64,000 nt of DNA, taken from Arbacia lixula. Taxonomy: Eukaryota; Echinodermata; Echinoidea; Arbacioida; Arbaciidae. Below, one piece after another: positions 1 to 13,690 of the stretch (positions are counted from its first letter, which is position 1; each line of letters opens with the position of its first letter). The notes beneath the pieces are model-generated. The model saw only the letters and a list, made by a program, of their open reading frames with translations, was not told the origin of the DNA and did no database searches. Both the position numbers and the translations under genes were made by a program. The stretch is taken from contig OZ022584.1 in NCBI GenBank assembly GCA_963669155.1, positions 3,596,224 through 3,660,223 on the forward strand. Reading direction: 5' to 3'.

Positions 1-223
1 ACCTTATGCACTGAGCCAAAAATCTAGCTTGAAAAGGGCATGTTGGGTTTCTGCAGGGTTCAGGAGGTGGGTGTTTGGCTGCATTCTGGGGGGCTTTTTC
101 AATCTAAGTTTTGACGACACCAACACGATGAGATACATCCCAGACAAAGTGTTTCCATATCTTGCCAGAGGAGAGAAATCGTGTGAATGTGGCCCAATGC
201 AAGCGGCAGCGGCAAACTAGTCC

Positions 224-305
224 AGTGTGAACGTGCCGTAAGAATGGCCCATCAGCAGACCATTAGTGTGAACGTGCCCTAAGAATGGCCCATCAGCAGA
301 CCATT
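224..305 (+). repeat. 41-bp tandem duplication
   Basis: Two copies (224-264 and 265-305) of a unit starting AGTGTGAACGTGCC and ending CAGCAGACCATT, differing at about one base. Confidence 0.95.
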
Positions 306-511
306 ATGCCTATCTGCTCAGACATCCCTCAGCCACCTGAGCCTCATTAGGACACCAACACACTCCCACTCATACCAACAAATGCAAAGGACTGTAGTCT
401 GAACAGAGGTTTAACACAAACAGAGTACTAAACCTAGACTAACTTTATGGAATGCCAAATAAAACAACATAAAACAAAATCATTAATAATGACATATGCA
501 CAAATACAACA

Positions 512-785
512 GCCGTATTCTGATCAGGAGTTTAAAGTAAACAGTTTACTCAACTTGGACTAACTTTATGGATCGCCAATTAAAACAATGAGAAAAATTA
601 TCATTGATTCAATATCAATGAGTTTGTCCACATCATGATTACAGTGAATTATCAAAAGCACCCACTGTTGTGATTCTGTGATGAAAATCAATGAATTTGT
701 GACAGCATCAGATGATTTTGCACCCCATAAAGTGAGTCTGTGATTAGCATGAGGTCAAGTTAAACAACCATTGTGAATATGGGCC
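512..785. mobile_element. Inverted-repeat element, GGCCCGTATTCAC family, reversed copy
   Basis: This is the reverse-oriented relative of 58250-58565. It starts GCCGTATTCTGATCAGGAGT and ends TTAAACAACCATTGTGAATA, then TGGGCC, with ACA flanking both sides. The interior has GTGATTCTGTGATGAAAATC and TTTGTGACAGCATCAGATGA. The left terminus is more worn than the right. Confidence 0.8.
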
Positions 786-1666
786 ACATTCATTTGTGGG
801 AGCTTCTTCTCAAACTGGACATCATAAAATGGACAGTAACCAGGTCATCAGTTAAAGTATTCTTTTGTTCGCTGTTTAACATATCTGGGGCTACAGCATA
901 TTCCTGAGCCAGCCGTGTATATTTTTTCATCTTTCTTTCTCTCTCTTTCAGATAATAAATCATGTCACTTGACATGTTTTTCCATACGTTATGACAAAAT
1001 TAATGATCATGTACTGTTTTATTATTGATTATGATAATCATTAAGCTAAATATACTCCTGAAACCATTGACATTTTTGTAACTTATTTACTTAACAGCCT
1101 CAACTAGCATGTGCTGTTGCTCCTAATACCAAAGTATATTTCATAATTGATGTGATGATTTGTAAATTTGATTGTTTTGGGTGATAATCTCATTCATTCA
1201 TTCAATCATACTTTGATGTAGGAGGTGACGTACAGCATGCACAGAAGGCTCAGCAATGATGTACTAAACAGGCACACACACCAACTATCCATAGCACAAC
1301 TCTCAGGTGACATCATGTTTCACTTAATAATTATAAGAAACAGTAACAAAATCACACAGGGACTCAAGGTGATTTAAACTCTGCAATTCCCCCAAAAAAA
1401 TCCCCCACGAAAGACAAACGAGCCCATGTGAAAACAGATTTTTCCTCAGTTTCTAATTCAATACAAACAAAATTCAGGGTGCTTGTTTCATGACCACAGG
1501 CTTAAAAAGTAGCACACACAAGTACTTCTTCAATCCAATCACCTGTCTCTAATGTACAAAGGTACAATTGATATCTATGGCTAGTCAAGATGCGATCACC
1601 AATCACCAATCTTCGTAGTATTACAGGGCTCAGGTTTGAATTCTGGGTGTGAGCAGGGTGATGTGG

Positions 1667-1717
1667 CTGGCTGGCTGGTTGGTTGGCTGGCTGGCCCGTC
1701 TGTCTGTCTGTCTGTCA
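1667..1717 (+). repeat. GGCT and GTCT microsatellite
   Basis: GGCTGGCTGGCTGGTTGG passes into GTCTGTCTGTCTGTC. Confidence 0.9.
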
Positions 1718-2577
1718 CACGCGACAACGACAGTGCCGGTAATCACATGCTCAGTGGACGTCTACATTCTAACGAGCCCATTTGATGAATGAATGTCACC
1801 TGATACACTCACATCAGCTGCACACACGCTACACACTGCTAGACTCCCTCACAGGCATTTTAACAGTAATAAAGGATATATGCACAGACAAGAACATTGA
1901 TCGCCATAGCACCTCAAAGGTCAATGGAAATCAGTCATCAATTGATACAGTAACAGCAAACATACATTTGATGAATCCTTGATTCAATTGGAATTTGAGT
2001 ACTGATGTGAGGCTTATGCCTAGCCATATGTAGAACCATATAGTACAGAACAATGTATGGATATCTGAGCATCCATCCATGTTAGGCAAGCTAAATTGTC
2101 AAGAGTACTAAAATGTAAAGTCTAGTCAAATTTGGTAAACACAAATCAATTTCATGACATATGTTATTGACATGAACAGCACTGTAGTACAATGTAAAAA
2201 CATGTTAAGTAGGAAAAAACCCAAACAGCTCAAATCAAGTTTTTTACTGAGCCTTCCAGCTGTCCAGACAATAGACAACATGATATGAATAATGTTAAAG
2301 TTCCTGAAAGCCACACCCCTTTGGTTACCACAGTTCCATGGCAAATGTTGACATCCTAATTAGACCAAGGTTCACAAAGCCAGAAAATCTAACAGTAAAC
2401 AACAGTTTTAAACAATTATATTATCTTCAAAAAGTATGGATCTGGATAAGAATATATTCCTAGAAAGGTTTGTCCATTCATCAGCGAGGGTTCAACCTTC
2501 CACATTTTGCTAGAAAGCTCATCTTTCATGGGTGTGAGAGAAGGCAGGAAATGAAGTTTATATCTCTCTCCTCAGGA

Positions 2578-2730
2578 CCCTGTTGCATAAAACTTACCAT
2601 TGATGGTAACCTTGCTTCCAATGGCAAATCCTATGGAGACCTTAAATTCGCTTCACTGTCAAGTGATGTTACCATGGTATTTACCACTGATGACAAAGTT
2701 ACGATTAATGGTATGTTTTATGCAACAGGG
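2578..2730. mobile_element. 153-bp hairpin element, CCCTGTTGCATAAAAC ends
   Basis: The left end CCCTGTTGCATAAAACTTAC, then CATTGATGGTAA, pairs with the right end TTACGATTAATGGTATG, then TTTTATGCAACAGGG. The interior has further GGTAACC/GGTTACC-like mirrored pieces. A related solo end, GGCCCTGTTTCATAAAGCTT, lies near 39173. No clear target duplication is seen. Confidence 0.8.
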
Positions 2731-3724
2731 CCCCAGGACCAACCCATCACTCAAGGCCAGGCGTGCCAATAGCGGCTTGCATTCACATGAGCCACCTCCG
2801 TCTCCGGCTCCGTCTCCGTGGCTTCCCTGCTAAGCTCATTTAAACCAGGTCACTCCGCCACCAGCAACACTCCGCTCAAACAACTCCCTCAATGTCACTC
2901 AAAATCTATGTCAATATCAATCAACATTTTCACGAGCATCCTCCACCCACCTACCTACGCACATATCTTCTAGAAGTGTTACATCTTAAAGGCGGTGTAT
3001 CATACATGTATCCCTCTTGCAGACCTCAAATATTAAGAAACTTGTGGAAATACCTTGGCAAATATATACATGTAGTAGGTCATATAGTGCACGAGCTTCC
3101 TAGGCCTTCAGAAAGCAGAAACTGAAAAGTGACTGTTAAATCCTTCCAATGCCAAACAAAATAGCACATTATTGGATATATTTAAAAAGTTAACAAGGGC
3201 TTAATTTCAACTTTTTCATTTCAAATACCAATAAGATTTTGGATTTCACAATCTGATTGACTCAATCAAATGTAGTATGCCTTACACAGAGACCACTATA
3301 CTAAAATATGATTGTACAGGTAAATGGATATCACTGTCAGCCTCAACTTTCATTTGATTTGAACAAGAAGCTGAGCCTGTGAAGCAAACTACACAGTGCA
3401 TAATTTGAAAATCCATGTAAATGCCAAGCAAGATTCAAATTTCACCCTTTTCATCAATATGCTGTTTTTGTGATTCATGCATTGTTTTAAAGAAATCAAT
3501 TTTACCTGCAAAAATAAATACTTCAATATTAAAGACACATTTGTCCATTTTTTTCTGCCGTACTTTTCAATCCTACTTCTTCAAGAAAACAACTGCTGAA
3601 TATCCCTACTCCAAGTCATAAATATTGCATGCACAATCATGTGAATCATTTAAAAGCCAGTCAGAATCTTAGAACCTCTGTTTAATAATGAGCTTGAGTC
3701 ACAAGACACTTCCTTGCAAATGTC

Positions 3725-3890
3725 TTGAGATAAAGCCAATATGGGCTTCTCTTTCCTGCCATATGGCCGTATGTTCATTCAAAACAGACAGCGCATGCAA
3801 AACTCCTGTTATTTCCTTGAGAATGTTTAGATTGAGATAAAGCCAATATGGGCTTCTTTTTCCTGCCATATGGCCGTATGTTCACCCAGA
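3725..3890 (+). repeat. Direct repeat of about 58 bp
   Basis: TTGAGATAAAGCCAATATGG, then CTGCCATATGGCCGTATG, occurs at about 3725-3782 and again at 3833-3890, 108 bp apart, with few differences. Confidence 0.9.
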
Positions 3891-4735
3891 GCCGACGGCA
3901 CACGTACAGCTCCCATCAGCATCACACATTACTTCACTTCCTGCTCTAAAGTCTAACAGCCAGAACAATGATTAATTCCGCACATTGCCTGCCGATTACG
4001 TTCATAATACCGCCATCCATACTCATGTTACTCATGCTTGCCTATAGATATCACTTCTGCACATATAATTTGTGCTGATGATGGTGTGTTGGCTTCATGC
4101 AATGAGCCTGCTTTCACCAGCCAGCCAACACAAAATCTTACACATGGTACAGTGGTGCAATATCCATGTCATCTTCAACCCATTCCATCCTTGTGTAATC
4201 TGTACATAAAATGCATATTATCATGTTATATCATGTTCTAATAATAATTGTCTTCTGTAAGAGTATGTCAGGATCATATGTTATGATGTAATATGTAATG
4301 GTATCATATTTATGATCATGCAATCAGTAACGTATGTTATGACTACTTTATGTAACATTGATTATGTTGCATAAAAGGGGTTCATCAAATGGACGTCATC
4401 ATCATTATCATGTGCATACGAGAAGATGGCTAGCAGGCCTGAAAGGGTAATTGGCTGTGATCAGTGGGATTCATGTGGCTTATGTTACCATGGCACCCAC
4501 GCACATTCTTGGCAGAACATGTTTCTCATCATGAAATGAGGTATTCTGTTCTCGCTGCCTCAATCACTGCATCTAGTCAATGCTGCTGGCCACCGTCATG
4601 CTGGGAGAATATACACAGTGCACTGTACACCCTCTCAATGCACTCTCAATACATGGTACACAATGCACATGGAAGTGTGCAGACCATATGACACTCTCTA
4701 TCGTGTTGTTTGTTTTTAGGTGTGTGTGTGTGAGC

Positions 4736-4780
4736 GGGGGGGGGGGGGGAGGGGTGGGGGGGGGTGGGGGGGGGGGGGGG
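4736..4780 (+). repeat. Poly-G tract
   Basis: Forty-five bases that are G except for one A and two T, preceded by a short TGTGTG run. Confidence 0.95.
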
Positions 4781-5807
4781 CTCAATCTTTGTGGGAAGAA
4801 ATGAATATCTACGGTTTATCTTCCATCCATGTGCACCACAGCATACATTTGCTCATGAGCACTGTGTGCTGAGTTCAATGTGATCTTAGTGTTCAGTGCC
4901 TTCACAATCCCCCTAAAAACATATCCCTTCAGTACGTTAATACACTGTAGAGTATACTAATAAACGTCAGATGTGTTCCGTGCTATTGACCGATTATGAC
5001 TTTTATTTGCACTAATACTATTTGTAAACAAACCAATCATTTTAATACCAAATGACGTGAATAAATCTGAGGCTTATACATGATGCAATGGATCACCACA
5101 TGTAATACCCACACACATATATGGCTTTACATTGTTTATTTGATTTCAGGGGTAGCTAATTGCCATATAAGGCAAGTCCTGTGACAGTCGTTTCCACCCT
5201 TGTGTATAAAGGCCGTCTTTGTTAGATGAAAATTTCAGAAAAAACATGGTATTTGTGTCTTCCTGAGATCTAAGTCACAAAATAGGAAAAAGTCTGGCAT
5301 TTCTTTGCAGAAATGTTGCAATACTACATCATCTGGACACTTGCAACTACGGTCTAGGCTAAGTTGAGCTGAGACATAAGTACAAATCAGGGGTTAAATG
5401 TGCAAAATGCAGTAAAAGTTGTGTGACAATGTTTTCTTAAATCTCAATTTGCCACCCTACGAACCTTTGCAAAAATAACAGCTCAGCACTGAAAGGGGAA
5501 TGTAAATAAATCAATATCTCTTTATAAATATGATACATGTTATTCTAAAAAAAAAAAAAAAAGAGTCAAGATTGCAGTGAAGTGAGAACAACTTCAACTG
5601 CAGATTTCTTTAAGATTCATGTCATTCCTTCAGCTATGAAAGTAATTACCCTGTGTACAATACAGCTAACATAAGACTTGAGACTGCATCATACCACTGA
5701 TTTGAGCAACACATAATGATTAATGAACTGTGATCTTTCTTGGCAAGCTGTATGCTACATTGTAACAGGATTTAAAAACTGGGGACAGGTAGCTGGGCAG
5801 AATGTAA

Positions 5808-6020
5808 ATGTACACAGCTGGAGCTTTCAGCCGACATTCACGTTAGTTGATGGTTGAAAAAAAAAGCGCCAAAGAGACTCTTTGATAATTCCTTGATATT
5901 AAACTGACATTAGATGCATACAGCTGAAGCTCACAGCCGACATTCTTGTTAGTTGACGGTTGAATGGAAAACACCACCTAAAGAGACTTTATAATGTTTG
6001 CTTGATATAAAAATGCAGGA
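5808..6020 (+). repeat. Two-copy direct repeat of about 115 bp
   Basis: CAGCTGGAGCTTTCAGCCGA / CAGCTGAAGCTCACAGCCGA, then GTTAGTTGATGGTTGA and AAAGAGACT with TTGATAT, occur twice in tandem. Confidence 0.8.
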
Positions 6021-7580
6021 TTCCTGTACTGCTAGGCGGCATGTAGACCTATTAATGCCTTCTTCCAGCCAGCCAGCCAGCCAGCCTCCGGATGCTGATA
6101 GGAACAATAGTGGAGACCAGGCTGCCGAGAGCTGATACACGCACTGGTGCTTGCAATGCACGGGTGTGGTATCCAATTAGTGCAGCCCACTGCACCATCA
6201 TCAATATACCATCCAGTCAGGTAGAGTGAATTCTCCCAATATCAAACTCCTTTCTCCTCCCTACTTAAAGGAAAGGCGGCCTTTATACAAAAGTCATGAA
6301 ACTTGGCATGGATCAGCACTATATCCTGACGAAAACACACATAAAATCTCTCAGATAACTCTTCACAAACATTATCAGGAAAAGTGAACAACTATCCTTA
6401 TGTTAGAAACAACTCGTTTTGTAGTGACTACAGTCAACATTCATGTGTGTGCATTGCACTAGTCAGTGTATCGGTCCGCAGGGATATGCCCTGTAAAATG
6501 TTTCACTGCGTTCTCTAATGTCTAGGCTACAGTTCTTAATGCAGAGAGAACAATTGGACAAATGAAGAGTGCAGCTTACACTGAAGTTTCACGGTTTCCG
6601 CAGCAACACATTACGTCACCTCACACGTACCAGGCACCACAACTCGGGTGGAAAAAAGGTCTACTCAGTTACACTGTATGTTATTATCAAATGAATTAAA
6701 TTTTCATGTGACAACAGAGAAAGATATGGCTCTCAAATATCAATTGCATCTATTGCATCTCATCTTCCAGTCATTAAAATCAAGATACGTTGTTATCACA
6801 ATGTAGTGTACTAAGGCGATCTATTCTTCTGTCTTTCTTCTGTCTTTGTCTCTCTGCTTCAGCGCCCTCATATCAGACTATCCAAACAAGAGAGCGCATT
6901 GCCTGACATGGCACTGTTGTCATATTCATGCTGCAAACATGTGATATTGAGAAGGGAAGTCCACCCTGAAATTAAGTTTCACCCTGAAGTTTTAATAATA
7001 GCAAAAAAAACATGAAAGAAACAAATAATGAATGTTTAACAATGATCTGTCAAAGGATAACAGAGTTCAGCATACATGTTTAAATTCTTAATTTTGTGAC
7101 GTCACATGTAAGCTACTCTTTTAGCTAGCATTTTCTGCTATAATTAAAAACTGGTTGAACTTCAGGGTAGATTTTCCCTTTAAGGTCATTTGCTACAAGA
7201 ACAGAAACATGGGGATATGTTCCCTTGAAATAGGAAAGTAATGCTTTTATAATAAGAATAATGCCTAATCATTATAAGAAGAGCAGGAATTTCATCATTC
7301 TTGTTGAAGATATATTCATTCTAAATAACAAATTTCAGCGGTAAATCCTAAAACCCCAGCTTGAACATTGGGGGCAGCATAAACCTTCCTCGATACAACT
7401 CTCCAGTAAACACAATACATAGGGGCAATCTAGCCCCCTCTCTACAAAACAAAGCTCTTGTGAAAAATAGTTTTTCTCAAAACAGGTACGATGCATTACA
7501 TGACGCAAGGTATTCATTTCATGACAGACTTGAAAAGAAGCCCTGCAAATAAATATTAAATTTCCCTCACAACAACCCTA

Positions 7581-8568
<988 letters not shown>

Positions 8569-8849
8569 TCACTCAAGCAGAGCTCACATAAAACACATGG
8601 TCCTTCCATACATCCAAAATCTGACAGAATTATTCCATTGTTGATTGTGTGAAATGTTAGTCACGTTCAATGACCGCTGATTCAAGCCTCAGAGGAGATA
8701 GAAGTGTAATGCTGTGATTATAGAGTGTGGTTAAAGAACAAAACAACTCTGAAACAATGTCTTCCATTTGCTGGTATCTGGGCAAATTTATCTGGTTATC
8801 GATAATACCCTTTCACATTACACAACAAAGGAAATTTGAATACATACTT

Positions 8850-9145
8850 GAGGAGGCGGAGAAGGAAGAGAAGAAATAGAAGGAGGAGAAGGAGGAGATG
8901 GTAGAGGAAAAGGAGGAGGTGGAGAAGGAAGAAGAGAAAGAGAAAGAGGATAAGAAAGAGAAGGAGGAGAAGAAAGAGAAGGATAAGGAAGAGAAGGAAG
9001 AAAAGGAAGAAAAGGAAAAGAAAGAGAAGGAAAAGGAGGAGGAGAAGGAGGAGAAAGAGGAGGAGAAGAGGAGGAGAAGAAAGAGGAGAAGCAGAAAGAC
9101 AAGGAGTAGGAAAAGAAGAAGACAAAGGATAAGGAGAGAGGGCAA
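8850..9145 (+). repeat. Polypurine tract (GGA/GAA-rich)
   Basis: The plus strand is almost pure A and G, with GAGAAGGAGGAGAAAGAG-like runs. The open frames in it (Lys/Glu-rich on plus, Ser/Pro/Phe/Leu-rich on minus) reflect low complexity and are not taken as genes. Confidence 0.95.
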
Positions 9146-11289
9146 GGACCTTGCATGAGTACGTCTGTCAAACAGAAAAATGTCCATGAGACTGAGCCGA
9201 GTTCATCCTATCCTTCACCCACGCAGATGGGCACAAGTCACTTCTCAATACAAATACAAGATTAGTGACATACAACTCATGGCATCCATATTACATGCCC
9301 ATCACCACAACCCCAAAATAGTCACTCCTTGTCCATTATTTATGGTGTAACCAACAGATAATCACAATGTAATACATACAAAAAGTCCATGGAACTAAAT
9401 ACTGCAATGCCTTAAGTATTTTATAAGCCGTTGAATCTAACCTGATTGCTTGCTGGAGATGTTTAGATTGTGACTTCTATCATCATGACAGACGAGTGTA
9501 TAGAAACTACTCCAGCATGGATCATTAATTCTGTCTTTCCTTGAAACATGCACTCTAGCATGACTGCCTTCACCATACGATACCCATAGTGAGGGGGGAG
9601 GGAGGGGGATGAGCAATCATATCTATACCCACAGTGCATTGCCCGGTCATTATCATTTCAAGAGATATCTCCAGAATAAAAGAGGAAAGAGGTGAAATGG
9701 GAGAGAGGAGAAAGGAGAGAGAAGACATGACAGAGGAGAGAAGAGAAAATGGTAGGAGGAGAGAAGAAGGGAACAAGAAATGAATAGCAGATTAATGGCT
9801 GTTGGCAGCCCAACGTACAGAGTAATGTCCTGCAACTCGCTCACCACAACTAGCAGGGAGATTGAAACAAGTATGACTGGCCTCTACAGGTATCAACTCT
9901 CCTCACTAACAGTTTACAGAGCTATAAGTCAGGACAGTGTCTCTTCTACATATGTCCTAAATTTCAAATATATATATGGGGTAATTATCACAATAATCAA
10001 TAGATCAAATAGGCTTTATCATAAATGCTTCCAATATAATCATTGCCAGATAGTAATCAAATATACAAATATACCATGCACTGAGAAGTTCCAGTGAATT
10101 CATGGATTCCAAGGTGGCAGAAATAGTGCTATTCCTGCTACCGAGGAATCCATAATTTCACCTGGTACTTCGAAAATAGTGCATGTTATATTTGATTTAT
10201 ATCCTACAATTAATACAAGAGAAAAAATGAGATGTCAACTTAAATACCACAATTGCTCATTTGGATTTTTCCTCGTCACACAAGCAAATGATGCAAATAA
10301 CGATGAAAAACTTTAAGTAAAGAAGAAACGATGAAGCTTTAGTCTGTCTCGATATCGATTCATCCCAGGTAAATGCGCGACACGCAAAATCTACGTGATA
10401 ATTTCTTTCCAGCTGCTTTTTGGTGTTTGAGCGGAAAATCATTCGGTGCGCTACGGGAACTGCCGCGGTGTTGCTGCCGAGACACAACTTGAGATACCGT
10501 TGGTTTGCTGAAGCCGCAGGAAATCCAAAACAAATGAATTGGGCTCCTAGCGTTCAGAGCTCAGAAAATGGACACTATCACAAGGTCCATGGTAAGGATT
10601 CATTCAATTCACAAAGAATATATCAATGAAGGATATAACAAATATTTCATGATTTTTATTCGGGATCTTTGTGGAATTTATTTGCTTGTGAGGTGTAATG
10701 GAGGCCGTGCAGTACTTATTTTCCCCCGAGACCGTATTGTTCAGTACAAAAAATTAAGCGATTGATCGACGGATATCGATAGCAAAATATCCATTTTCTG
10801 AAATAATGACGTCAGAATATTGGTATAGTGAAAAATATTTTGAGGTCTGACGTCACGCAACATCATAGTTGAAATACATTTGCTCACATGATGCTGTTTG
10901 AACCAATACCTATACAGGATTCAATCTATGTAGAATATAAATTTAGATTTTTTTTTTAGAGTTTTTCCGTATGCCATACCAAATCTGAATACTACTTTGG
11001 AATGAAAGCTCAGTGAGGTGAATTTTCAAATAGTACAAATCTATACCAAAAAGCTGGAGAGCAGGGATGCACAATATCAAGGGGAGTTTTGAATGGACAG
11101 CTCTCTGAGTGCATTAGTTCTGGTTGTTCTGTTCACTTTAGATTATATCTCTAAGTCAAAGTGAATTACTAACAAATGTGTCTTTTTCCAACCATGCGCT
11201 GATGTGCTTGCCTATCATGCTATTAATACACTGCAGTTGCTCTTCATGACACTGGGTAAGATGGAGTTATAGGGATAAAGGAAACAAGA

Positions 11290-11512
11290 ATAGAAAGAAA
11301 GAGGGAGAAGAGGAGGAGTATTTGACATTACAGATGGAAGGTGGATAGAGCTAGAGACACAAAGTGAGGATAAGAAATATAGAGATAGGAAGAAAAAGAG
11401 GGGGGAGGGAGAGAGAGAGGGAGAGAGGGAGAGAGAGAGAGGGAGGGAGAGAGGGTGAGGGAGAGAGAGGGAGAGAGAGAGAGAGAGAGAGGGAGAGAGG
11501 GAGAGAGGGAGA

Positions 11513-11562
<50 letters not shown>

Positions 11563-12200
11563 AAGAAAGAGAGAGAGAGAGAGAAAGAGAGAGAGGGGGA
11601 GAGAACAACAAATAATTGGAACAGATGATGAGACATACAGAAAGTCAGATAAGGGACAAGGGAGGAAGGAAGAGATGGGGGGAGGGATAGAGAGAGTGAA
11701 AGGTGGATAAAGTGGCTGGAAAGAGGGGGAGGGATGTAGAGAGGGAGAGGGAGAGAGAGAGAGGAGAAGGGAAGGATGAAAAGAGGGGGAGAATGGGATA
11801 GAGGGAGAGAAAGAGAGGGAGAGGGGATAGAGGAGGGAGAGAGAGGAGAGAGGGGAGAGAACGAGAAGAGAGGAGGAAAGGAAAGGAGAGAAGGAGAGAG
11901 AGAGAGAAGCAGGGATGGAAAAAGAAGGAGAGGAGGGGAGGGTAGAGAGGGAAGAGAGAGATGGGGAGAGGGAGAGATTGAGAGGAGAAAGGGGAAGGAA
12001 GGAAAGAGGGTAAGAAGGTGATAGAGATAGAGGGAGAGGGAGAGAAAGAGAGGGAGAAGGGAGAGATAGGGGGAGAGAGGAGGGGGGAGAAGGGGAGGAG
12101 AGCAGAGGAGAGGAGAGAAAAGGAGAGAGAGGGGGAGAGAGAGAGAGAGAGAGAGAGAGAGGCAGGGATGGAGAGAGGAAAGAGGAAGAGAGGGTAGAGT
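11290..12200 (+). repeat. Polypurine tract (GA/GGGA-rich), about 0.9 kb
   Basis: The plus strand is nearly all purine with long (GA)n and GAGAGGGA runs, broken by mixed bases around 11605-11720. The long minus-strand open frames (Ser/Pro/Leu) come from the lack of stop codons in CT-rich sequence. Confidence 0.95.
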
Positions 12201-12399
12201 GATGTTCGTGTACATGTAGCTGAAGATGAGCTGGTTGATAAGAAGGTACTTCTACAAACTTCCTTGAGGCATCACTTGACATATGAAAGACAATCCCTCC
12301 ATCTCAACAATATCCACACTACTGTAGGGCTATCTGCATCTCTGTCTGGATTTCAGGCAGTCTGCCCACACCGATATATTGATCCGTGGGGTGCTACAT

Positions 12400-13690
12400 G
12401 CAATATTCACCTGGTGTAGATACTGATAGCATGCCTCAGCCACACTGAGCACTTACTATACATAGTATCTACTACATGGCAGTGAATGATCTACTGTAGA
12501 TCATTGCTGTATTTACCTGGTGTAGATACTGATAGCACACTGTGCACTTACTATACATAGTATCTACTACATGGCAGTGAATGATCTACTGTAGATCATT
12601 ACTGTATTCATCTGGTGTAGATACTGATAACACACTGTGCACTTACTATACAAAGTATCTACCACATGGCAGTTACTAATCTATTGTAGATCAGTGCTGT
12701 ATTCACCTGGTGTAGATACTGATAGCACACTGTGCACTAACTATACATAGTATCTACCACATGGCAGTTACTAATCTATTGTAGATCAGTGCTGTATTCA
12801 CCTGGTGTAGATACTGATAGCACACTGTGTACTTACTATACAAAGTATCTATTACATGGCAGCTACTGATCTACTGTAGATCAGTGCTGTATTCACCTGG
12901 TGTAGATACTGATAGCACACTATGCACTTACTATACAAAGTATCTATTACATGCCAGCTACTGATCTACTGCAGATCAGTGTTGTATTCACCTGGTGTAG
13001 ATACTGATAGCACACTATGCAGTTACTATACAAAGTATCTATTACATGCCAGCTACTGATCTACTGTAGATCAGTGCTGTATTCACCTGGTGTAGATACT
13101 GATAGCACACTATGCACTTACTATACAAAGTATCTACTACATGGCAGTTACTGATCTACTGTAGATCAGTGCTGTATTCACCTGGTGTAGATACTGATAG
13201 CACACTATGCACTTACTATACAAAGTATCTACCACATGGCAGCTACTGATCTACTGTAGATCAGTGCTGTATTCACCTGGTGTAGATACTGATAGCACAC
13301 TGTGCACTAACTATACAGAGTATCTACCACATGGCAGTTACTAATCTATTGTAGATCAGTGCTGTATTCACCTGGTGTAGATACTGATAGCACACTGTGC
13401 ACTAACTATACATAGTATCTACCACATGGCAGTTACTGATCTACTGCAGATCAGTGCTGTATTCACCTGGTGTAGATACAGATAGCACACTGTGCACTTG
13501 CTATACATAGTATCTACCACATGGCAGTTACTGATCTATTGTAGATCAGTGCTGTATTCACCTGGTGTAGATACTGATAGCACACTGTGCACTTACAGTG
13601 TACTATACATACATGTAGTATCTACCACATGGCAGTTACTGATCTACTGTAGATCAGTGCTGTATTCACCTGGTATAGATACCGATGGTA
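12400..13690. repeat. 95-bp satellite, about 14 units
   Basis: GGTGTAGATACTGATAG recurs about every 95 bp from 12414 to 13562, with a diverged end unit near 13669. Each unit also has CACTGTGCACTTACTATACA, GTATCTACCACATGGCAG and the near-palindrome GATCTACTGTAGATC. One unit near 13590 carries an extra ACATACATGTAG insertion. Units are very similar, so the array is young or homogenised. Confidence 0.95.

Noticed and set aside
790-975. Minus-strand frame containing KKYTRLAQEYAVAPDMLNSE
   Set aside because: It looks somewhat protein-like but has no recognised family and no convincing splice sites; length is within chance for this composition.
11215-12282. Very long minus-strand open frames rich in Ser, Pro and Leu, and similar ones at 18455-19255, 26477-27236, 44113-44677 and 52526-53244
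   Set aside because: They lie exactly over purine/pyrimidine tracts, in which stop codons are rare; all overlapping frames are open at once and no domain is present.
12400-13690. tRNA or other small-RNA gene cluster suggested by hairpins in the 95-bp unit
   Set aside because: No cloverleaf, no A and B box pair and no terminator; the unit behaves as a plain satellite.
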